Source of the DNA: Diacronema lutheri
Taxonomy: Eukaryota > Haptophyta > Pavlovophyceae > Pavlovales > Pavlovaceae
DNA: 64,000 nt
Reading direction: 5' to 3'
NCBI GenBank assembly: GCA_019448385.1
Contig: JAGTXO010000002.1
Coordinates: forward strand, 496,001-560,000
A program made the position numbers and the translations under genes. A model generated the notes under the pieces. That model was not told the origin of the DNA, did not search any database, and saw only the letters and a program-made list of their open reading frames with translations. The stretch's first letter is position 1. Each line of letters starts with the position of its first letter. Shown here in pieces: positions 10,873 through 19,429 of this stretch.

Positions 10873-11526
10873 TCATTCGTCTTCCTCCTTGTAGACGAGT
10901 CCGGTGCCCGGGTCGCTGAACTGCGCCTGCTTGAAGATGCCGAGCGTGATGGAGCACGCGAGCACCCCGCCGAGTGACGGCGTAAAGCTTTTCGACAAGA
11001 AGGGCAGGATCGGCGCCACAAAGGCGGGCGGCTCGGACTTGGTAACCGTGAGGTAGGCGTCCTCGATTGTCGCAAAGCCGCACGTGATGAAGAAGACGAG
11101 CGCAAGCCCGCAGAAGGTGACGAACACCTGCTCCATCTGGTTTTGCACCTCCATCGGCACGCTGGCTAGGGGGCCGGGCGGCGGCGGAGCCGGCTGCGCC
11201 GTCGACGGGACCGTCGGCTCCTTAAAGGCCGCGTCGCGCAGCTGCCGGGAGGATGAAGTGCGCGTAATTCCTGCACGCGCGAGCACCGACTCGGCGCCGG
11301 CCTCGTACCTCGGCGCCCGCGCCGCATCGTTGGGCACCTCCGCCCTGACCGCGTCGAGCGGCGGCGCCGGCGGCGCTTTCGACTTGGGCTTCGGCGCTTG
11401 GCCAAAACCGCCCTTCTCGTTGCCAGCGAGCGCCACGACCGACGAGCGCAACCTCGACGCGGACAGCCGCGGCGGGGAGCACCCCTGCCAGCCGAGCGCG
11501 AGCAGCGCGAGGGCAGCGAGGGCCAT
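10873..11526 (-). CDS. Probable plastid membrane protein, unknown function
   Basis: 217 residues in one exon from the ATG at 11526. The N-terminus (MALAALALLALGWQG) is signal-like and is followed by a Ser/Arg-rich stretch, as in bipartite plastid leaders. The middle is low complexity (Lys, Pro, Ala). The C-terminal 100 residues look conserved, with hydrophobic segments in VFVTFCGLALVFFITCGFAT and in the FTPSLGGVLACSITLGIF region, ending in an acidic tail (YKEEDE). I do not recognise the family. An upstream in-frame ATG at 11586 would leave 10 bp to the divergent UbiB gene; the chosen start leaves 70 bp. The long open frame continuing upstream to 12891 is only a shadow of the UbiB gene. Confidence 0.65.
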   Translation of the reverse strand: MALAALALLALGWQGCSPPRLSASRLRSSVVALAGNEKGGFGQAPKPKSKAPPAPPLDAVRAEVPNDAARAPRYEAGAESVLARAGITRTSSSRQLRDAAFKEPTVPSTAQPAPPPPGPLASVPMEVQNQMEQVFVTFCGLALVFFITCGFATIEDAYLTVTKSEPPAFVAPILPFLSKSFTPSLGGVLACSITLGIFKQAQFSDPGTGLVYKEEDE

Positions 11527-11596
11527 TTTCGCGCACCGAGCCCAGTCGAAACTCGAAACTCGTGGGAGAGAGGACGTGGCCGTCATCGCCGGTGCG

Positions 11597-13348
11597 ATGC
11601 TGCCCTGGCGCTGCGGCGCGCGCCCGTTCAGGACGGGCGTTCTCGCTCCGTCGGGGCGCCAGGCGGTGCTGCGCAGGCTACAGCGCGTGTCGATCCCAGC
11701 CACGGCCACCGCTCTCGCGCACGTGGCGCGTGCGACGCCACGTGCGCATCCGCTCGCGTCGCCGCCGCGCGCGTTCGCGCGCGCGCCCTCGCCAGCCGGA
11801 TCGACGCCCGTGGACGTGAGGCACGGCTGCTTTGAGCAGCGCCAGCGCAGCAGTACGCTCGCGTGCTTTCTTTCCGCCGTCTCGAACGCCGCACGGCTCG
11901 TCGCGAGGATCGCGCGCAGCGTGGCGAGAGCGCTCGAGCTCGCATGGCTTTTCGGCCCGTTGGCGCTGACGAGCTGGGTGCTCTTCCTGCCGGGGGCGGC
12001 CGTGGCGCACACGGACGCGTCATGCAGTCGCACGCTCTCGACGCGGCTCGCGCTGGGCTGGTGGCAGTCGCTCCGCCGCGCGGTCGAGGCCTCGGGCCCG
12101 TGCACCATCAAGCTTGCGCAATGGGCGAGCAGCCGGCCGGACCTCTTCTCGGAGCGCGTCACCCGCCTCTTTGCGCCCGTCGTCGACAGCGTGTCGGTGC
12201 ATTCCACCGCCGCGACCGAGCGAGTCCTCCGACGCGAATTCGGGCCGCGGTGGGCGGAGAGCATTGCACTCGCGCCGGGCGCGCCCCTTGGTTCGGGCTG
12301 CATTGCGCAGGTGCACCGTGCGACGCTCCTCGACGCGGCGGGCGCGGTCTGCGGCGGCGAGCCGTGCAAGGCGGGCCCGATCGACGTCGCGCTCAAGGTG
12401 ATGCACCCGGGCGCCGCCGCGCTGATCGAGCTGGACCTTGACCTGCTCGAGCTCTGCGCGCGCCTCGCATCTGTGCTCCCGGGTGCAGCCGTGCTTGACC
12501 CGATCGGCGTGGCGGCCGAGTTTGCGTCCGCGATGCGCGCGCAGCTCGACTTGAGCGTCGAGGCGGCCAACCTGGACGAGTTTGCGGCCAACTTTGCGCA
12601 CGAGCCGCGCATCCGCTTCCCGCGCCCGCTTTGGCCGTGGGTCGGGCGCGAGGTGCTGGTCGAGGAGCTGATGCTCGGCACACCCGTGCTCCACTCGGTC
12701 GGCAGCCCGCACGCCGCGCTCATCGCGCGCATCGGCCTCGAGGCGGTGCTCAAGATGCTCTTTCTGGACAACTGCGTGCACGGCGACTTGCACCCGGGCA
12801 ACATTCTCGTGCTCGATCGCCCGGCCGCGCGAGGCGGCGGTCCGCCCCTCCTACCCAGCGACGTGGCGCTCGCCTTTGTCGACGCGGGCATCGTGAAGCG
12901 TGTGCCGCCGGGCGCGTTCCACGCCGTCGTCGGCGTGCTGGGCGCGATGGTGCACTACGACGGCCGGCTCGCCGGCGAGCTGCTGCTCGCGCACAGCCAA
13001 GGTGAAGCAGCACGGCCGGGCGAGGAGCGCGACGCCTTTTGCGCCGGTGTTGACGCAATCGTCGAGCACGCCAAGCGGCCGGATGTCGCCTTCTTTGACC
13101 ACATCGGCGAGTACGTTGGCACGATCTTGCATCTTGCGTGGCGGCACAACGTCAAGCTCGAGCCCGACTTTGTTGCCGTCGCGGTCGCCGTGCGCGTCGT
13201 TGAGGGCATTGCGCACCAGCTCGACCCGTCCGTGCAGGTCGCGCCCCTTTGCCGACCCTACTACCGGCGGGCGCTGCTCGAGCACGGGTTTTCGCGTCTC
13301 CCTTCGTTTCTCGCACCAGTCGACGAGTCTGCGCGCGCGCAGCGGTGA
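11597..13348 (+). CDS. UbiB/ABC1 atypical kinase, ADCK2-like
   Basis: 583 residues from the ATG at 11597; the frame is open further upstream but that part overlaps the opposite-strand gene. A basic N-terminal leader suggests an organelle. ABC1 motifs: IKLAQWASSRPDLFS (KxGQ type with Ala for Gly), the Ala-rich loop equivalent in PLGSGCIAQVHRA, Lys in VALKVMHPG, HGDLHPGNILV and FVDAGIV, where DFG has become DAG. The wording around the KLAQ motif and the position of HGDLHPGN resemble ADCK2, a mitochondrial protein tied to coenzyme Q and lipid metabolism. It is the second UbiB gene within 4 kb, but the two are too divergent to be a recent tandem duplication. Confidence 0.88.
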   Translation: MLPWRCGARPFRTGVLAPSGRQAVLRRLQRVSIPATATALAHVARATPRAHPLASPPRAFARAPSPAGSTPVDVRHGCFEQRQRSSTLACFLSAVSNAARLVARIARSVARALELAWLFGPLALTSWVLFLPGAAVAHTDASCSRTLSTRLALGWWQSLRRAVEASGPCTIKLAQWASSRPDLFSERVTRLFAPVVDSVSVHSTAATERVLRREFGPRWAESIALAPGAPLGSGCIAQVHRATLLDAAGAVCGGEPCKAGPIDVALKVMHPGAAALIELDLDLLELCARLASVLPGAAVLDPIGVAAEFASAMRAQLDLSVEAANLDEFAANFAHEPRIRFPRPLWPWVGREVLVEELMLGTPVLHSVGSPHAALIARIGLEAVLKMLFLDNCVHGDLHPGNILVLDRPAARGGGPPLLPSDVALAFVDAGIVKRVPPGAFHAVVGVLGAMVHYDGRLAGELLLAHSQGEAARPGEERDAFCAGVDAIVEHAKRPDVAFFDHIGEYVGTILHLAWRHNVKLEPDFVAVAVAVRVVEGIAHQLDPSVQVAPLCRPYYRRALLEHGFSRLPSFLAPVDESARAQR

Positions 13349-13361
13349 CATGTCATATATA

Positions 13362-14010
13362 GGGCGCCTGTGCGCCCCATACATGATCGCAACCCTGGCC
13401 CCTGCGGTCGGCGCGCGCACGCGCGCCGACCGCAGGGGCAGGGGCGCGCTCTCTGGGGCCGCCGCATCCAGAAAGCAACGCGCCCCCGGCCAGCGCGGCC
13501 GGGGGCCCACAGCTGGGCTCGCCCAAAATGGGCGAGCCCAAACTGCGGCAGACGATGTGACCTCGTTTGCGTGACGCCGGCGGCCTGTGCCATCGGCGCA
13601 AACTCCGAGCAGAGGGGACCGCACACCTAGTAGCGGCCTGTGCGCGAACGCAGCCGCGCGCGCCTGTGCGCGCGCGATCCGCGGACGCGGTAACCCAAGT
13701 GCCCGACCGCCCCGTGCACATGCACGGGGCGGATCAGCCCGACGGCCTGCTGCTGGAGGCAAGCAACTTGCCTCCGACAGCAGCGCCGCCGTACGGAGCG
13801 TGCAGGTCTGTGCGCCTTGCGGCGTGGTGGTGGTGCTTGCGCGAGCGCGCGTCGGCAACCGCGGTGCGTGGCGAGCGGAGGAGCTCGCCACGCGCGCGGC
13901 CGCGCGCGTCAGCTCGGGCGCGAGCGAGCGGCGAGGGGGCTGCGCCGCCGGACACGAGCGCGCGGTGCGCGCGCGCGCGCGCTCGTGTCCGGCGGCAGCC
14001 CCGTCGCTCA
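13362..14010. repeat. Array of near-perfect hairpins at 3' side of Fanzor gene
   Basis: At least seven inverted repeats occur in 650 bp. Arm positions: 13398-13417/13420-13439 (20 bp, 2-nt loop), 13482-13491/13497-13506, 13514-13525/13529-13540 (3-nt loop AAA), 13707-13718/13721-13732, 13749-13784 with a bulge, 13866-13876/13883-13893, and 13945-13964/13975-13994 (20 bp, with further pairing outside that reaches the Fanzor stop codon at 14008-14010). No protein-coding frame is convincing here. In TnpB and Fanzor systems the guide RNA is transcribed from structured DNA next to the nuclease gene, so this is a candidate guide-RNA or transposon-end region. That role is an inference. Confidence 0.75.
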
Positions 14011-17000
14011 CGGCCCGCGCAGCTCGAGCGCCTTCTTGTAGATGTTGCGCGCGGCGTTGAAGTCACGGTCAAAGATGGTTCGGCACCACGCGCAGCGCAC
14101 GAGCGTCTTGACGACGCGGTTGGTCATCGGGCTCGACGGGTCGTGCTTGCGCACGCGGACCTGCCGGCGCGTCTTGGTGAAGAAGTCGCAGCAGCTCTTG
14201 CCGTCGCACTTGCTGCAGTCCTGCGACGTGTAGCTCTCGTCGATGAAGCCGATCGTGTAGCCGCGCGCGCGGAAGGCGTCGACGATGCCCATCGTCTGCG
14301 ACGGCATCTTGCCGCGCTCGTGCCACTTGCCAAACTTGGGGTAGTGCAGCTACAGACTCCAGTCGCCGACCGCGATCACGACCTCGCCCGGCCCGCCGTA
14401 CGTCGCCGCGAACGCGTCGACCATCCTGCTGTGCGCGCGCTGGTGGTTAGAATAGGCGTGCATGCGGCGCGTGCGGAACCACTCGTGCCCGTACGCGCCT
14501 CGCAGCAGCTCGCGCGCCTCGCGGCGCTCGTCCTCGTTGAGCAGCGGCGCGCCGTGGCCGTCGCGGCCCGCGAGCGCCTCCTCGAGCTGCGCGATCGAGC
14601 GGCGCTGCGGGTCGCCGCGCACGACCGTCATCTTCTTGCGCCGCAGCATCCGCTCCGTCGCGCGGCGCTCGCCGGCGAGCCGCCGGTGCCGCGCCGCCGA
14701 CCAGCTGAGCGTGCGCGGACGCGTCGCGCCGAACAGCGCGCACGCCCACGCGAAGAAGAGCTTGTTCTTGCCCGGGTCGAACACGACGATCTGCTCGGGC
14801 GTGTAGCGGCGCAGCGTCTCGCGGTCGAGGTAGTCGGTGCGCCCGAGCTCGTCGCGCCCGCCAAGGCGACTCGCGAGCGGCGCGTCGCACGTGCGCAGGA
14901 CGGACGCGGCCTTGCCGTCCGTCTGGATCGACGAGACGTGGCCACCCGCGCGGTTGGCGCGCCGGAGCGCGCGCGACACGTCCATCTTGAACACCACGTT
15001 GAAGATGCGCGTGCGGTTGCTGCCTGCGGTGATCGGCAGCCCCGCGCGGTAGCCTCTGCCGATCGCCCGCTCAAAGTCCTCGGTGCAGCGCAGCCACTCC
15101 TGGAGGAATTGGGCGTCGATGCGGAGGAAGTGGCCGACGATGAGGCTCTTCTTGCCCGGAAGGCGCTTCGGGCCGATCGGCTTGTCGCCGTTGGCCTGCC
15201 GTGCGGCGTCGAGCACGCGAAGCATCGCCCTGTACCCGTCGTCCACGTTGTTGCTCTCGCCCGGCGGGCGGTTGAGGTACCAACCCATGTTGTGGTCGCC
15301 ATCGTAGTCGGCGTCAAAGAGCTCCCAAGCGGGCAGCACTTCGCGCAGCAGGTCGTCGTCGTCGCGCAGCGCCGCGGGCAGCGACGCGTCGTCGATCTGG
15401 CCGCGCCAGATGAGCCGCGTGCAGCGGCGGCGCGCGTGCCGCATCGTCTGTGCGGACAGCGCGCCGTTGCCGGCCGGCGGCGCGGCGAGCCTAGCCGCAG
15501 CAACCTGCTCGGCGCGTGTGGCCCTCGCGAGGTGCACCTTGACGAGCGCCTCGAGCGCGCCGTACAGGCCCGACGTGCGCACGTGGTTCACGTAGTTGGT
15601 CGTGAGCTGCGCGGCGAGGAAGCCAAGCGGCGCGCTCATGTACGCGACCTCGATCGGCCCGCCCGCCGCGAGCACGGCGTGGTGCGCGCCGGCAAAGTCC
15701 GCGAGGTCAGCGCCGAGCTGCCCGTGCTGCGGAGGCCCGCCTGCCGCGTTTGCCCTCCGCGTCACGGCCCAGATGACCGCCTTCCAGTAGGACTCCGTCC
15801 ACACGGCGGGCAGCTCCTCGCCGGAGCGCAGCGCGCGCTCGGCAAAGTCGACGCCGACCTCGATCGCGAGCGCGGCGATGCGGTCAAATTTGACCGCAAA
15901 GTCCTGCAGGCGCGGTAGGTAGGCGGCGCGCACGATGGTCTTCAGCTGCAGCTTGATGGACTGGGCGCGGTCCGCGTCGTCGAGCGCGTTCGTCCGCTGC
16001 GTGGCGCGCACGTGCCGCCGCCGCTTCCGCGGTGGCCCGCCATCGCCACGCCCGCCACCGCCGCCGCCGGCGCCGGCGCCGCGTCCGCCGCGTCCGCCGC
16101 GTCCGCCGCGTCCGCCGCGTCCGCCACGCCCGCCACGCCCGCCGCGCCCGCCGCCGCGCCCGCCGCCGCGCCCGCCACCGCCGTCGCCGCTGTCGGAGTC
16201 AGAGTCCGAGCCCGCGTAGAGGGATTCGCCCGAGGAGGAGGCGTCAGAGGAGGCGTCAGCGCAGCTGGTCGCACCGGTGGCTGCACGGCTCGCGCGCTCA
16301 TCGCCGCCCGTGGCAGCGCAGCCGTGCGCGCAGCGCGCACCGCACGCGCGGCGCAACGGCATGCGCGGCGCACGCGCGCCCGCCGTTGCGTGTGCGTCGG
16401 CAGCAGCGGCGGGCGGCAGCGGCGAGCGGTCGGCGCGAGCTGCGCCGGCGCGCGCCTCCGCCTCGCCGCCGTCGGCGCACGCTCGTAACGCGCCCGGCTC
16501 GCACTCGCCACACACTTCGGCCTCGGCGTGCGGCGCGGGCTCGGCGGCAGGCGGCGCGGCGGCCGGCAGCGGCGCGGCGGGCGCGGGCAGCGCGGCGGCG
16601 GCGCTGCGCGCAGCGTCGGAAGCGCGCGCAGCCGCCGCCGCCGCGAGCTGCACGGCAGTGCGCATGCGTGGCTGGCCCATCTCGTCGCAGTTCTTGGCGT
16701 ACAACTTGTCCTGCTCGGCGAGGTGGGCCATCACCATGTCGGTCCTGTGCGCGCCGACGTAATGCTCCAGCCGCTCGATCCCGCCTTGGTAGAGGTAGCG
16801 CCGAAAGTCGCATCGCGGCTCGGAGAGGAGGAACGGCGGCCAAACGCGCGGCGGTTGCTCGCGCGGCGGCACGCGCGAGCGCGAATCGCAGCGCGACCCG
16901 CGTCCGCCGGCGGCGTGTCGAGGCTCGCACGCGCCGTACTGCGCGCACGGCTCGGGCGCGGGCGCGGACGCCTCGTCGCTCGCTCGCGCGCAAGCGTCCG

Positions 17001-17235
17001 CGCCGCGCGCAGGCTCGTGGCGGCGGCGGCCGCCGCCGAGCATCGCGAGGGCGGCGGTGTGCAGCCGCGTCGTCGCCCACACCTGCGCCAACGCGCTGGC
17101 AGCCGCGATCGCGCCGTCGCGTAAAACGCCTCCAGCGAGCGCCCACTCGCACGCGGCGCGCGCGCTCAGCTTGGCAAGCACGGCGAGCCCGGCGGCGATT
17201 GGCGGGAGCGCGACGGCCGCGCAGCGGCCGGCCAT
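14008..17235 (-). CDS. Fanzor (eukaryotic TnpB-like RNA-guided nuclease), interrupted by one TAG or a short intron
   Basis: About 1075 codons from the ATG at 17235. The N-terminal third is Ala/Arg-rich with a Gly-Arg tract (16070-16190) and a basic KRRRH patch. The C-terminal half carries Fanzor/OrfB features: GHFLRIDAQFLQ, a RuvC-I-like Asp in VVFDPGKNKLFF, the RuvC-II-position GDWS, then DESYTSQDCSKC, a zinc ribbon (C-x2-C ... VRCAWC) and a RuvC-III-like Asp in DRDFNAARNI. The usual RuvC-II Glu is not seen at GDWS; Fanzors are known to use a relocated Glu, and DESYTS is the likely site. The frame holds one TAG at 14350-14352, where CTGTAG could equally be a splice acceptor. Dense hairpins flank both sides. 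Fanzors act as guide-RNA-directed DNA nucleases and are usually carried by transposons. Confidence 0.85.
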
Positions 17236-17412
17236 GCACGCGCTTGAGCACGCCAGCCCTGCGCGGCACAGCGCGAGCGCAGCAGCGCGCGCGCCGCGCG
17301 CCGCTCGCGCGCGCAGCGGCACGCGCGCGCTCGTGCAGAGCCGGCGGTGGCAGAGCCGCCTCGCCCGCCGCCGCGCTGCGAGCGCCTCCTGCCGGCGCTC
17401 CCGCCGGCTGCG

Positions 17413-17772
17413 TCAGCGCTCGTGCACGATCGACGCGAACGGCGACGGCGGCGGCCGCGACGCCTGCGCCGTGCGGCGCGCGCCGCCGTCGGGCGGCGCG
17501 TACGGGCGGCCGTCCTTGGCGTCGGCGAGCAGAGCGGAGGATGCGGATCGCGCCACGATGCCGCCGACGTTGCGCAGGCTCGGAACGACGGTGCCGCCGG
17601 CGAGCATGTCGGCGGGCCGCAGCGCGACGGCTGAGACGGCGTCGGCGAGAGGCGAGGCCGAAGACGAAGACGCGGAGAGGGCGAGCGGCGCGGTGTCGAG
17701 CAGCCCTGTGCCGCGCGCCGCGCCAAAGCAGGCGGCGATGGCGAGCGTGACGGGCAGGAGCCGCGCCGTCAT
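17413..17772 (-). CDS. Small signal-peptide ORF, unknown
   Basis: 119 residues from the ATG at 17772 to a TGA at 17413. The first 20 residues (MTARLLPVTLAIAACFGAAR) make a good signal peptide; the remainder is Ala/Ser-rich with no recognisable domain. It sits just upstream of the Fanzor frame on the same strand, so it could be a separate small secreted or plastid protein, or an upstream exon of that gene. I cannot assign a function. Confidence 0.3.
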   Translation of the reverse strand: MTARLLPVTLAIAACFGAARGTGLLDTAPLALSASSSSASPLADAVSAVALRPADMLAGGTVVPSLRNVGGIVARSASSALLADAKDGRPYAPPDGGARRTAQASRPPPSPFASIVHER

Positions 17773-17819
17773 GGTCGAGCGCCGCCGAACTGGGTGGATG
17801 GCGGCGGCGGCGGGTCGAA

Positions 17820-18180
17820 CACACAGCGCGCTGCAAGTCCGGACGGTTTGAGTGTGCGTCCGGCGGATGTACGAGGCCGGTTCGAGTGTGCGTCGAGTCG
17901 GAACAGTGGAGCGTGCCGCCGCCCCGCTTGCCAAAAGCGCGTCCGCGCGGCGATACTCACGATGCGGTCGACCGCGCACGCGCGCCGAGCGCCCGGGCAT
18001 GGTCTCAGTGCTGCCAACCGACTCGGGCGTGGACGCACACTCGTACGAGTATGCGGCCGCGCCCGAGTCGTACGTTAGCCGGACGGGGCAATGTCCGGGC
18101 CCAGACGCAGGCCGAACATTGCGTCTGGGCCCAGGAGTTTGGACGGGGCAATGTCCGGGCCCAGACGCAGGCCGAACTCG
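17820..18180. repeat. Inverted and direct repeat cluster on 5' side of Fanzor gene
   Basis: A 37-bp unit is present twice, at 18081-18117 and 18141-18177, identical and offset by 60 bp. Copy 1 forms a 13-bp-arm hairpin (18097-18109 with 18120-18132). Just before it, CGACTCGGGCG pairs with CGCCCGAGTCG (about 18018-18071), enclosing the palindrome ACTCGTACGAGT. A further near-repeat around GAGTGTGCGTC lies at about 17850-17900. The cluster has the same GC-rich style as the array on the other side of the Fanzor gene and may mark the other end of one element. Confidence 0.65.
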
Positions 18181-18199
18181 TGGGCACCGGTGTATGTGC

Positions 18200-18430
18200 T
18201 TTGCGATGCGCCCATTGGTGTGCCCGCCGGTGAAGAGCGAGACGCCCAGCTTGATGAGCTTCATCTCACCCGTCCGAGGGTCGACCCACGGACGATGCCG
18301 TTTCCGATGTTCGCCGTGGCAAAGGCATAGAGCTGGACGTGCATGGCCTGGATGGTCGCCGTGCCGAGCTGGCAATGCTTCGGGCTGAGGCCGCACGCGA
18401 CGCTGTGCAAGCTCGGGCCCTCGGCGGAAC
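18200..18430 (-). other. Exon-like fragment, unidentified
   Basis: On the minus strand two adjoining frames read like real protein: one with SVACGLSPKHCQLGTATIQA and ATANIGNGIVRGSTLG, the other with MKLIKLGVSLFTGGHTNG. They have balanced composition, unlike the Arg/Ala shadows around them, and a GTGAG donor lies near the junction. I do not recognise the protein. The stretch from here to about 19330 otherwise shows no gene I can support, only a short direct repeat around 19075-19120. Confidence 0.3.
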
Positions 18431-19335
18431 TACACGGGACGTGGCCGGATCGGCCAGCGCCATCCCGACCCCACCACCGTCCTCCCTGCTCGTCGGTGTG
18501 TAGACGTTGAGGAGGCGGCACGCCCTCAAGCGTGCCACGGTGTCGCAGCGCGTACGCCCGCACTTCACGCCCCGCGTCGTCTTGGCCTCCGGCGCCGGCG
18601 GCCGCCATCCTCGTGGCCTTTCCCGCCCAGAAACAACAGCTCCTGAACGCAGGCGCAGATTGACGGCGAGAAAGCAGACGAGGAACGCGCACCTCAACGC
18701 CGAGGGTCGCAAGCGGATCCACATGGTGCGCGCGCACATCGGCAAGCTCATGCTCTCGTCAAATTGCGGCAGGCAGCTGGACGGCATGAGAAGTCGGCAC
18801 GGTTGCCGCCGGCTGACGTGGCAACGTGCTGGAACGCGAACTTTGACCCGCTCGCGCGCGTGTGCTCGACCCTCTTTGCGCCCCGGTGCGTCACAGGCGT
18901 GGCAGCGTCGCTGGCACGCCACCATCCTGCCACTCGCACGGCGAGTGGGTTGGGGTAGGTCCTCGCCAGGCGCAACGGACAAGAGCAGCTTTCGCGACGC
19001 CGTAGCCGGGCGTCGTCCGCTGAACCGCATCGCAGGGCTCGGCGTTGACGCCTTCGGCATCCACCCCTCCCACGCGAGGGCTTGCTATCGGCTGACTCGC
19101 CACGCGAAGGCTTGCTATCGCCGAGCGCGATGGCGAGCCCTCGCGCGCGCCCCGCCGGCGCGGCGGCCCACGATGTGCGCGGTCGCATCGCGTGTGCTGC
19201 AACTTCCGCGTCGAGTGCGTCGATGTGCGCCTCCACGGCCGCCGATTCCGATTTGAGCGCCCGGCACCGACCACGCGCCGGCCGCTTACGTCGTCATAGC
19301 AGGCGAGCGCCCGGCCTTTACGAATTCTGCGGGCC

Positions 19336-19350
19336 ACCCCCCCCCCTTCC

Positions 19351-19383
<33 letters not shown>

Positions 19384-19427
19384 TTCCTGCGCGCGCGCTC
19401 CATCCCCCCCCCCCCCCCCCCCCCCCC
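19336..19427. repeat. Double poly-C tract
   Basis: Two long cytosine runs are separated by about 25 bp of CG-alternating sequence. The poly-Gly and poly-Pro frames that cross it are artefacts of the homopolymer. Confidence 0.9.
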
Positions 19428-19429
19428 TC

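Noticed and set aside
10873-12891. 672-residue version of the plastid protein
   Set aside because: The upstream 455 residues overlap the UbiB gene antisense and read as Ser/Arg-rich noise; the ATG at 11526 is preferred.
14350-14352. Selenocysteine or stop-codon recoding at the Fanzor TAG
   Set aside because: TAG is not the selenocysteine codon and no recoding signal is evident; splicing or a plain interruption is simpler.
13567-15918. 783-residue plus-strand open frame across hairpins and Fanzor
   Set aside because: Antisense to the RuvC-like region; low-complexity Arg/Ala/Val composition.
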